NCBI GenBank assembly: GCA_965204695.1
Contig: OZ242007.1
Coordinates: 558,001-622,000, forward strand
Direction of reading: 5' to 3'
DNA length: 64,000 bases
Origin: JAHEKD01 sp965204695
Lineage (GTDB): Bacteria; Pseudomonadota; Gammaproteobacteria; Arenicellales; JAHEKD01
The notes under the pieces are model-generated. The model ran no database searches, had not been told where the DNA came from, and saw only the letters and a program-made list of their open reading frames with translations. This document shows, in pieces, positions 53,740 to 61,447 of the stretch. Position numbers and translations under genes: made by a program. Position 1 is the first letter of the stretch; every line of letters begins with the position of its first letter.

Positions 53740-53880
53740 TTGTATCGGCTCGGTTATCCGCATCATAACCGAATCATACTGAGTCCCGAAATAAAACGAC
53801 TATCTCTTCTTGCTCGAGAGAAACCCAAACGTATTGAATGCTGCCTATTTTTTAATCCCTCCGACCTCTTTAACTGATTA
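53740..53880. other. Short spacer between IS21 and the TIR-STAND gene
   Basis: 141 nt with no gene. It contains a 7-bp hairpin, CGGTTAT (53,751-53,757) with ATAACCG (53,765-53,771), without a T-run, and a second small stem (TCTC...GAGA near 53,803). Either could end the TIR-STAND message. No trace of IS3 orfB is present. Confidence 0.45.
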
Positions 53881-56800
53881 TTATTCTGGCGAACCCTGGC
53901 AAATGGGCGGCAAATCAGTTAACTCGTATTTGGCTTCAATGTCGGCTAGAGAGGTATTATCGCCCAAGCGCCAGCATAGAAAATCAAAATCATCGACTTC
54001 AGGGATGTCTAAATTCCATAAACGGGCTGGCCCTTGTTCAGGAATTGTCAGAATTTGCGAACCTTCGTTAAACCATTGCGCGATTTTTATTTTGGAAGCA
54101 TGCTCCATTTGAGTAACCGGTTCTCCTGTTTTTACCTCCCATATCTGTACCGTATTATCATGCGATTTGGTTAGAAATTGCGATTGATTTTCATTCCAGA
54201 CACTATCCAAAAAGGCAGATCCACCTCGATATTCAGAGACCAACTTACCTGTTCTAGCATCCCAAACCTCAATGTCATTATTTCTTGAACGAGTAAGAAT
54301 TAAAGATCCATCACCAATCCATCTTACCTCACTAAGTTGTTTATCAAACTTTATTTTTGAAACTAAATTTCCCGAATTAGTCTCCCAAACTTGAATGTTA
54401 TTATCATCCAACTTGAAGAGTATCAGCGATCCATCACTATTCCAGGTTATATGTAAATCAAAAAAATTACTCATTCGTATTTCATGAAACCGTTGCCCCG
54501 TTTCTGGCTTCCACACTTCAACAACACCATCTCTAAAGACCGTACTTTGGGTCAAAAGCAACGATCCATCACTATTCCATGCTACACGCTCAATTTTAGG
54601 TGATCGTATTGTTGAAATTAGGTGTCCCGTTTTAGCCTCCCACACTTCAACAACAAGACCATCTCTAATGAGCCTGCTCTGGATCAAAAGCAGTGATCCA
54701 TTGCTACCCCATGTTGCCTCCGCAATTTGTTTATCAAGTCGTATTTCAGAGATAAGTTGCCCCGTTTTGGCCTCCCAAACCTGAATAAAACCATCTCTAA
54801 ACAATATACTTTGAGTCAAAAGCAACGATCCATCACTACTCCATGCAGTATGTACAATTCGTTCGTCAGATCGTATTTCTGAGATGAGCCGCCCTGTTTG
54901 GGCTTCCCATACTTGAACTAGACCAGTTCTAGTGTCTCCACGGGTCAAAATCAGTGATCCTTTACTATTGAATGCGACATGCTTAATTTTATAATCTGGT
55001 CGTATTTCGGAGATCTGTTGCCCTGTCTTAGCTTCCCATACCTGAACAATTTGATTCTGTTGCCCTCTATCCCTTCCCCAGGTTGAAATTTGCGACTTTT
55101 GCTTATTCCAATTAGCTCCCTGTGCATCAACATCTGGATTCAAGTACAAATTCGGCAATTTAAACTTTAATCTTTGAGCTAACTGCTCAGCTGTTTCTGC
55201 AAAAGCAAGGTTTTCATTGTGACTTACTCCTGTTGCAAGCACCAATTTGGCCGCGTCAGCATAATCCAGATTTGTTATTGCCGTTTGAGCTAAGGCCAAT
55301 AATGCCTGAGAGCGATTGCGGTCACTCAGTGTTTTGGCTTCAATGGCTTGTCGTTCTGATTCTTTAGCCTTTTCGAGTTGATAAAAGGAAAATCCTCCAG
55401 CCAAGCTTGCAAAAACGGCTAAACAAGTAATCAGAATAAACCGCCGCTGATCAAGTTTTTTGCGTTGTTTTTCGCGCTCAATCAGCTCTTCACGAACTCC
55501 TATACTGGCATCAATAAATGCTTGTTCCTCGGTACTGAGCCAGTGTGGATGGGAAAGCTTGAGTTTTTCATATTGTTCGAGCTCAACACCGGAAGCCGGA
55601 TCAAGGTTTTCGGTGTTTTTATCCGGTCTTTCCATTAACCGATTTAGGTCTCTGAGTTTGGTCGAGTGTTGCTGGATCTGGCCCACCAGCCAGCCCCATT
55701 GGCGGAAGATTTCTTCGTGGCTGACTTCGATATCGTTTTCGCTGGCGATCAGCAGGCGTTGATGGGCCTCGTCGGCCAATTTTTGGGCCAGCGTACGAGT
55801 GTCTTGATCAAATTCGTCCAGGTTGGCAGTGCGCCGGGTGATACCACCTGTATCGTTTACTTGCAAGAGGCGGGCGAAGACGGAAAACAGATTTTCCTGT
55901 TCATTTTTGGTCAGTTTGGCTTTAACTTCATCGGCGGCTTTAGCGAGCACGCCTGAAATACCGCCCACCTCTGTATAAGCCTGCAACAGCATTGTATTTT
56001 GTTGTTTTTGCAAGCGATTCCAGCATTGTTCCAGTGCCATCTGGATTAAAGCAAGGTCGCTGCCCCGATCACGTTTATCTTGGCGGATGGCTTTGACCAA
56101 GGCATTAATATCGTCAGCATTATCATAATTCACCAGCTTAAGCGGTTGGCGGATGATGGCTTCCAGACCCTGGCCTTGTTTCTCGGGATCATCAATGATA
56201 CTGCGTAGGCGAAAAACAGATTGCTGATCCGATTCAAGTCGCTGTTTTAACGGGTCATAAGCACGGCATAGATTAAAATAGTCAGAACGAATAGTGGCAA
56301 TAACCCTTACTTCAACCGGACATTTAGCACTACTCAGATAGAGCAATAAATCTAAAAATACATCAGGTTTGTCCTGTTCATAATCACGTTGTTGTAAAAA
56401 GTACTCTTCAAATTGATCGACCACCAATAACACCCGGGTTTGTTCAATTGGCAAGCCGCATAGCAGATTGTAAGCGATAGTTTCCGGATCCTTTGATTGA
56501 AGTTCAATATCAAGCGTTTTACCCAGCTGTTGATAAGCAATATGAATGCCCTTACGCAAACCCGCCCAGGCATCACTTTGTGGACGCATATTGACGACAT
56601 GCCAGACATTGGCCTCATTGGGGGTTGAGTCTTTATCTTCAAATGCACCACTGCGATATTTGGGCACTAGGCCAGCATTAACCAGCGAGGATTTGCCGCT
56701 ACCGCTGTCCGCATCAATAATAATCAAGCGATTTTGACGAAAACGTTCGATTAATTCTGCGAGTTCCTGATCGCGCCCGAAAAAGCGGGCCGAATCGCGT

Positions 56801-57309
56801 TCGGTCATGGCTCTTAAGCCAACAAACGGAAATTCCAGGACTTTTTTCGGCCTTTGAACAGTTGTATCCAAAATGGCGGCGATTAACTTGTCCAGATTTT
56901 CTGGATTAGAAAGCGGATCTTCTACCCCTTGATGCTGCCTCAATAAGCGAGGCACTTTTTCCAGCATCTCATTTTCTAAGGTTTGCGCGAAAATCGGGAT
57001 AACTAGATAACTCTCATCGGTGGTTGCCCGGTCAATGGCATCGTCGACTTCGCGCCCGACCCAATTGAGCACTCCGTTCTCACCAATCACCACGGCAAAA
57101 GCCGTTGATTGCGCCAGCCCTTTTTCAATTCCTTGAGACCAGCGCTCGCCTACTTTGAGATCTTCTTTATCAAACCAGACATTCAATCCAGCATGTTGAG
57201 CCTGAGGATGCGCAAGAATAGCCTGCCTGAGTCTGGCAGCATAATCGGTGTCATTGCCGGAATGGCTTAAGAATAATAATCTTTTGGATGATGGTTGATC
57301 GCTAGCCAT
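53881..57309 (-). CDS. TIR-STAND NTPase-transmembrane-WD40 protein, candidate immune effector
   Basis: 1142 residues. Residues about 9-110 are a TIR domain (KRLLFLSHSGNDTDYAARL; E87 in LNWVGREVDDA is placed like the catalytic Glu of NAD-cleaving TIRs). Residues about 175-540 are a STAND-type NTPase (nSTAND1-like) with FFGRDQELAEL, Walker A DSGSGKSS (201-208) and Walker B LLVVDQFEEYF (294-304). A single membrane segment (about 623-643) and a short helical linker follow. Residues about 750-1100 hold about nine WD40-like repeats with xxVWEAKTGxLISEIR cores, several nearly identical. The layout suits a sensor (WD40), switch (NTPase) and toxic effector (TIR), as in bacterial anti-phage systems. 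A GAGGA site overlaps the end of an upstream partner gene. Function is inferred from domains and island location. Confidence 0.85.
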   Translation of the reverse strand: MASDQPSSKRLLFLSHSGNDTDYAARLRQAILAHPQAQHAGLNVWFDKEDLKVGERWSQGIEKGLAQSTAFAVVIGENGVLNWVGREVDDAIDRATTDESYLVIPIFAQTLENEMLEKVPRLLRQHQGVEDPLSNPENLDKLIAAILDTTVQRPKKVLEFPFVGLRAMTERDSARFFGRDQELAELIERFRQNRLIIIDADSGSGKSSLVNAGLVPKYRSGAFEDKDSTPNEANVWHVVNMRPQSDAWAGLRKGIHIAYQQLGKTLDIELQSKDPETIAYNLLCGLPIEQTRVLLVVDQFEEYFLQQRDYEQDKPDVFLDLLLYLSSAKCPVEVRVIATIRSDYFNLCRAYDPLKQRLESDQQSVFRLRSIIDDPEKQGQGLEAIIRQPLKLVNYDNADDINALVKAIRQDKRDRGSDLALIQMALEQCWNRLQKQQNTMLLQAYTEVGGISGVLAKAADEVKAKLTKNEQENLFSVFARLLQVNDTGGITRRTANLDEFDQDTRTLAQKLADEAHQRLLIASENDIEVSHEEIFRQWGWLVGQIQQHSTKLRDLNRLMERPDKNTENLDPASGVELEQYEKLKLSHPHWLSTEEQAFIDASIGVREELIEREKQRKKLDQRRFILITCLAVFASLAGGFSFYQLEKAKESERQAIEAKTLSDRNRSQALLALAQTAITNLDYADAAKLVLATGVSHNENLAFAETAEQLAQRLKFKLPNLYLNPDVDAQGANWNKQKSQISTWGRDRGQQNQIVQVWEAKTGQQISEIRPDYKIKHVAFNSKGSLILTRGDTRTGLVQVWEAQTGRLISEIRSDERIVHTAWSSDGSLLLTQSILFRDGFIQVWEAKTGQLISEIRLDKQIAEATWGSNGSLLLIQSRLIRDGLVVEVWEAKTGHLISTIRSPKIERVAWNSDGSLLLTQSTVFRDGVVEVWKPETGQRFHEIRMSNFFDLHITWNSDGSLILFKLDDNNIQVWETNSGNLVSKIKFDKQLSEVRWIGDGSLILTRSRNNDIEVWDARTGKLVSEYRGGSAFLDSVWNENQSQFLTKSHDNTVQIWEVKTGEPVTQMEHASKIKIAQWFNEGSQILTIPEQGPARLWNLDIPEVDDFDFLCWRLGDNTSLADIEAKYELTDLPPICQGSPE

Positions 57310-57317
57310 TATTATTG

Positions 57318-57551
57318 TTATATCCTCAATGATGTAAACATAAGGTTTTTATTTAAATTATTGATTATAACTTTAGCACAGAAGATGGTGGACCGCCTTT
57401 TTAAAACCAAACTCAGTTTTTTGTTAGTAATAGGAATAGAGGGTTCGGTGGCTATTGTAAGTAATTCTGAGTTGTCGCCGATCACGATATTGCTGTTGCC
57501 ATACCAATTTTTATCATCAAATTCTGTACAGATTTGGCAATCAACAAAAGC
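57318..57551 (-). pseudogene. C-terminal fragment of the secreted partner protein (cut off by IS4)
   Basis: Open frame reading AFVDCQICTEFDDKNWYGNS and on through NKKLSLVLKRRSTIFCAK to a TAA at 57,318, nine bases before the TIR-STAND start codon. It has no start of its own and a TAG just upstream, 22 nt from the IS end. It is most simply the 3' end of the gene whose 5' end is at 59,014-59,364. The order places that gene directly ahead of the TIR-STAND gene in one operon. Confidence 0.55.
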
Positions 57552-57575
57552 CTAATAATCAGTAAATTCGAGTCA

Positions 57576-59013
57576 GACCCGAATGGCACTTACTTATTGA
57601 TAAGTAGTTGAATTAATTTCAAAAAAGCTGATCCAATGGTAAGCTTTAATTCGCTAAAACCACGACTCACCACAGGACCAACTTACCCATGAATAATACG
57701 CTTTCCCGTACCCGTCATCAACGTAAACGTGTGGAATATTATGCAAGTTCCAGTAGTAGCTATAGCTACTTTAATCTGCTCACAAGTGATGAACTGTTTG
57801 ATACGGTGGAATCATTACTCCCCGATCATCGAGAACGCCAGTATCCCCCAACAGAAACGTTATCGTTATTTCTGACCCAAGCTATGAGTGCTGACCGTTC
57901 GTGTCAGAATATAGTCAACCAAACGGCCGTTGATCGACTGGTTGGTGGATTAGCACCAGTGAGTACCCACACGGGCGGTTATTGCCGAGCCCGCCAGCGT
58001 TTACCCAAATCAATGGTTATGAATTTAGCCCTGCATGTTGGTGAGTTAATTGAAAGCGAATCATCCAGTGAGTGGCTTTGGCAGGGACGGCGTGCTCAGA
58101 GACCGGGGTTGGGTTTTCCAATCTGTCGTATTGTTGGGATCACCTGTTTAGCTACCGGTGCCTTGCTGAATGCGACAATGGGGCGATTTAATGGCAAAGG
58201 TACTGATGAACAGAGCTTATTACGCACCTTGACCGATACGTTTAAGCCGGGTGATATTGTTATGGGTGATTCATTCTTTGCAACATGGTTCTTTATGTTG
58301 GACCTACAGAGCCGGGGGATTGATCTATTAATGGAACAGCAAGGAGCTAGACAACGTGTCACAGACTTTAGAAAAGGGAAACGATTGGGGCAACGCGACC
58401 ATTTAATCACATTAGCAAAACCCAAGACCAAACCGCAGTGGATGAGCCAAGCCTACTTTGATTCAGCCCCCGCGTCCATTACCGTCAGAGAGTTTAGAGC
58501 GGGTGCTAAAACGATGGTGACGACACTCATCTGCCCTAAGGCAGCCCCCAAATCCGAACTTAAAGCACTATATAAGTCCCGTTGGCATATCGAGCTTGAT
58601 CTTCGCAACATCAAAGACACCCTAGGGATGAACGTGCTGAGTTGCAAATCCCCTGATATGATTGAGAAAGAAGTCTGGGTGTACCTGTTGGCATATAACC
58701 TGATCCGTTGGATGATGGTGCAATCAGCATTATTAGTCGACATTAACCCTCGAAACTTGAGTTTCAAGCACAGCTTGCAACTGTGGCTGATCGTATCAAT
58801 AAAAGTGACCGACGCTACGCCTGAACATCGTGCGGCTATATTGCACATGATCGCCCAGCAGAAAGTGGCTAACCGTCCAGGCCGAATAGAACCGCGGGCC
58901 GTAAAACGAAGGCCTAAGGCCTATTCACTACTAACCGTTCCCAGAGATCGGGCAAGGAAAAATATCATACAATATGGACATCTTAAAAAAATTAAGTAAG
59001 TGCCATTCGGGTC
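57576..59013 (+). mobile_element. IS4-family element, probably defective
   Basis: 1,438 bp bounded by perfect inverted ends, GACCCGAATGGCACTTACTT at 57,576 and its complement ending at 59,013 (at least 21 bp). It holds one transposase gene. No direct target repeat was found; the outer flanks instead share a short inverted match (AAATTCG and CGAATTT). It lies inside a gene for a secreted protein, upstream of the TIR-STAND gene and opposite in direction. Confidence 0.85.
57689..58999 (+). CDS. IS4-family transposase with internal deletion of the first catalytic Asp
   Basis: 436 residues. The second catalytic Asp (GDIVMGDSFFATWF near 193) and the YREK signature with the catalytic Glu (YKSRWHIELDLRNIK near 298-312) are clear. 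The first catalytic block of this family, of the form LVDGTTVSMPDT, should stand between the GRR at about 133 and PGLGFP; here QGRR runs straight into AQRPGLGFP, so about 30 residues seem to be lost in frame. Such a protein should not catalyse transposition. Frame and both ends are otherwise intact. Confidence 0.85.
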   Translation: MNNTLSRTRHQRKRVEYYASSSSSYSYFNLLTSDELFDTVESLLPDHRERQYPPTETLSLFLTQAMSADRSCQNIVNQTAVDRLVGGLAPVSTHTGGYCRARQRLPKSMVMNLALHVGELIESESSSEWLWQGRRAQRPGLGFPICRIVGITCLATGALLNATMGRFNGKGTDEQSLLRTLTDTFKPGDIVMGDSFFATWFFMLDLQSRGIDLLMEQQGARQRVTDFRKGKRLGQRDHLITLAKPKTKPQWMSQAYFDSAPASITVREFRAGAKTMVTTLICPKAAPKSELKALYKSRWHIELDLRNIKDTLGMNVLSCKSPDMIEKEVWVYLLAYNLIRWMMVQSALLVDINPRNLSFKHSLQLWLIVSIKVTDATPEHRAAILHMIAQQKVANRPGRIEPRAVKRRPKAYSLLTVPRDRARKNIIQYGHLKKIK

Positions 59014-59364
59014 GGTAACGAATTTCTGTGCTGTGCCGGGTTCAAAATAATCAGAAAAGCTAATTGAAATAGAAATCCATTCATGCTCCTGAAAATAGTA
59101 TTTCATATCCTCATATTCTGAATCTTTCGCTTCTATTATAGATTTATCAGAATACTCATTTATATCCAGATACCCTGTTGCCGATTGAGATGATTTTATC
59201 CCACTCTGTTTTAGTTTATTTTTATTTACATCTTTACTTAATTTGTCATTTTCACGTTTTTGCGATGGGGTCACTTCGCCAGGCGGCAGTATAAAAACGT
59301 CTTGTGCAAAGCAGTTAACAGAAAAAACCATCCCGATAAATAAAACAAATGCACGACGGAACAT
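59014..59364 (-). pseudogene. N-terminal part of a secreted protein, split by IS4
   Basis: 117 genuine residues starting MFRRAFVLFIGMVFSVNCFA, a Sec signal peptide with likely cleavage at CFA-QD, then a hydrophilic region rich in Lys, Ser, Glu and Asp (KDVNKNKLKQSGIKSSQSAT) and YYFQEHEWISISISFSDYF. At KFVT the frame enters the IS4 end; the fused frame would continue to 58,921 inside the IS. I do not recognise the family. It was probably the first gene of an operon with the TIR-STAND gene. Confidence 0.65.
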
Positions 59365-59732
59365 TAGTGTATACCTATAATTCTTTACATTAAAAATAAT
59401 TTAGATTGAATTTTAATGTAAAAATTTCTTAAATTGTAGTCTTTTTGCAAACTAATAAATTAGCCCTATACAAATACGGTTAGATTAAAGAACTCTAAGC
59501 AAAGTCATTTTAAGTGACTCAACAGCAGTATATTCAAGAACGATCATTTTTTGAATTAACGTAAATATTTTAGTGCATTAAGTTACTTTACTGATATTTA
59601 ATTTATGAGACATGATACCTTGGTATCCCTTCGTCCAACGTGGCCAACTACTTTCAGCTTCCGGCATCGATAAATTAACATCCAGGAATTATCGGTTTGC
59701 TCAACCAGTTTTAGCCACATCCACCACTATAT
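59365..59732. other. AT-rich non-coding stretch with operator-like inverted repeat
   Basis: 368 nt without a gene. It contains a perfect 12-bp inverted repeat, TTTACATTAAAA (59,384-59,395) and TTTTAATGTAAA (59,411-59,422), 20 nt upstream of the split secreted-protein gene. The rest is AT-rich without clear signals. The right end of the island probably lies in or near this stretch. Confidence 0.55.
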
Positions 59733-60083
59733 TCAGCCAATACCTCTCGACAAATCTCTGAAGTGCCATGCCATTTCAATAATTCGCATCGACACAAACA
59801 TGTAAACAATGATCAAACCAATCGACCAGATCAGATGGTTTTTAGATTTAGAGATCTTTCTAATTCCATCAATTAAATTCAGAGCCATGAGCACGATGGA
59901 TACACCAATAATACCGTAACCGCCGAACTTTTCCGGCGCAAAATTCATGATTAAATCAGACTTTTGATTAAATTGACTAGTACCGATCGTCAGTAAAAAA
60001 GCGCACATTAAATAATTTCTAATGTGATCAAAAACATCCTTAACCAACCCTTTATCGAGTGCTGCGTTAAGACGGTTAAGCAT
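59733..60083 (-). CDS. Small membrane protein of unknown function
   Basis: 116 residues with three hydrophobic segments (about 24-40, 56-73 and 83-100: MCAFLLTIGTS, GIIGVSIVLMALNLI, IWSIGLIIVYMFVS). It follows purA on the same strand after 60 nt. No family is recognised. It could be core or the outermost gene of the island; the island edge cannot be set from this sequence alone. Confidence 0.6.
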   Translation of the reverse strand: MLNRLNAALDKGLVKDVFDHIRNYLMCAFLLTIGTSQFNQKSDLIMNFAPEKFGGYGIIGVSIVLMALNLIDGIRKISKSKNHLIWSIGLIIVYMFVSMRIIEMAWHFRDLSRGIG

Positions 60084-60143
60084 TAACCAATTTCAGTAAG
60101 GTTATTAGCAGATTTGCTCACCTTTACTCCCACTAAACCTTCA

Positions 60144-61436
60144 TTATCCAAACGGATGCTCAAGCACGATTGTCTGATTCCGTTCTGGCCCGGTAGAAAT
60201 AATTTTGATTGGTGTCTGCAAATATTCTTCTACAAAACGTAGATAATCTTTGGTCTGCATGGGCAACTGATCATAATCGGTCAAGCCTTCAGTTGGCTGA
60301 TCCCAGCCAGATAGAGATTCATACACTGGTTCACATTCTGCAAAATCTTCTGCTGCATAAGGTGGTGCTAATCTTTCGGATCCATGATGCTGATAACTAG
60401 TACAAATTTTGATTTCGTCCAGACTATCTAAAATATCAAGCTTGGTAATACACAATGCAGTTACACCGTTGACCTGGGCGGAACGTTTTAAAGCAACCAA
60501 ATCTAACCACCCACAGCGCCGGGGACGTCCAGTTGTCGCACCAAATTCATGACCTCGCTCACCTAATCGTCTACCTACTTCATCGAACAGCTCTGTTGGG
60601 AACGGTCCGGCTCCTACACGAGTAGTATAAGCCTTAGTGATACCCACAATTTCACCCAAGCCAAGAGGGCTAACTCCGGTACCAGATGCTGCACAGGCAG
60701 CAGTGGTATTAGAAGAAGTCACAAACGGATAAGTGCCGTGATCAATATCCAGCATCATTCCTTGTGCACCTTCAAACATAATCCTTTTACCAGCAGCCTG
60801 GTGAGCTAACAATTTCCCAGTGACGTCGGTAATCTGGCCTGCTAATTGCTCTGAATAGCTTAAACACTGATCATAAAGCTGCCTTAAATCAACTGGTTTC
60901 TCATCAAAACGTTTCTCCAGAACAAAGTTATGCAAATCCAATGCTGATTCTAGTTTTAGCTTAAGTCGATCAGCATCAAGTAAATCACCAGCTCTAACAC
61001 TGCGCCTGGCTACTTTATCTTCATAGGCCGGCCCGATACCACGGCCGGTTGTACCTATAGCTTTATCCCCCCTTGCCTTTTCTCGGGCCTGATCTAATTG
61101 ACAATGATAAGACAGGATTAATGGACAGGCTTCACTGATAAACAATCTGGATTTAACATCGAGGCCGGATTGCTCCAGCAAATCCATTTCTTTTATTAAA
61201 GCATCAGGCGCAAGCACCACTCCGTTACCAATCAGACACTCAACATCGGGTCTGAGGATACCTGAAGGAACAAGATGCAAAACAGTTTTACTATCGCCAA
61301 TAACCAAGGTATGACCTGCATTATGACCGCCCTGGAAACGGGCTACCACATCAGCCTTATCGGTTAACAAATCAACTATTTTTCCTTTGCCCTCGTCACC
61401 CCACTGTGTACCGACTACGACAACACTATTTGCCAT
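60144..61436 (-). CDS. purA: Adenylosuccinate synthetase
   Basis: Joins IMP and aspartate with GTP to make adenylosuccinate, first committed step to AMP. The 430 residues start with VVVVGTQWGDEGKGKIVDLL (P-loop type GDEGKG, catalytic Asp and Lys) and hold QGGHNAGHTLVIG near 35, GTTGRGIGPAYEDKVAR near 128 and TTGRPRRCGWLDLVALKRS near 300. It follows hisZ after 11 nt. Confidence 0.98.
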   Translation of the reverse strand: MANSVVVVGTQWGDEGKGKIVDLLTDKADVVARFQGGHNAGHTLVIGDSKTVLHLVPSGILRPDVECLIGNGVVLAPDALIKEMDLLEQSGLDVKSRLFISEACPLILSYHCQLDQAREKARGDKAIGTTGRGIGPAYEDKVARRSVRAGDLLDADRLKLKLESALDLHNFVLEKRFDEKPVDLRQLYDQCLSYSEQLAGQITDVTGKLLAHQAAGKRIMFEGAQGMMLDIDHGTYPFVTSSNTTAACAASGTGVSPLGLGEIVGITKAYTTRVGAGPFPTELFDEVGRRLGERGHEFGATTGRPRRCGWLDLVALKRSAQVNGVTALCITKLDILDSLDEIKICTSYQHHGSERLAPPYAAEDFAECEPVYESLSGWDQPTEGLTDYDQLPMQTKDYLRFVEEYLQTPIKIISTGPERNQTIVLEHPFG

Positions 61437-61447
61437 AAACTCTTTCT

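Noticed and set aside
53810..54112. A 100-codon plus-strand frame overlapping the end of the TIR-STAND gene
   Set aside because: It is antisense to well-supported WD40 coding sequence and has no features of its own.
57560..59030. Target-site duplication of the IS4 element
   Set aside because: No direct repeat fits the ends. The AAATTCG/CGAATTT similarity in the flanks is inverted and short.
58921..59364. A 147-residue frame running from the secreted-protein start into the IS4 end
   Set aside because: The last 30 residues are translated IS sequence; only the part down to about 59,014 belongs to the gene.
59625..59650. A possible attR or Int arm (TCGTCCAACGTGGCCAAC) resembling GTCCAACGCTGTCCAA near the integrase
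   Set aside because: The match is short and contains no copy of the tmRNA 3' end, so it cannot be called an attachment site.
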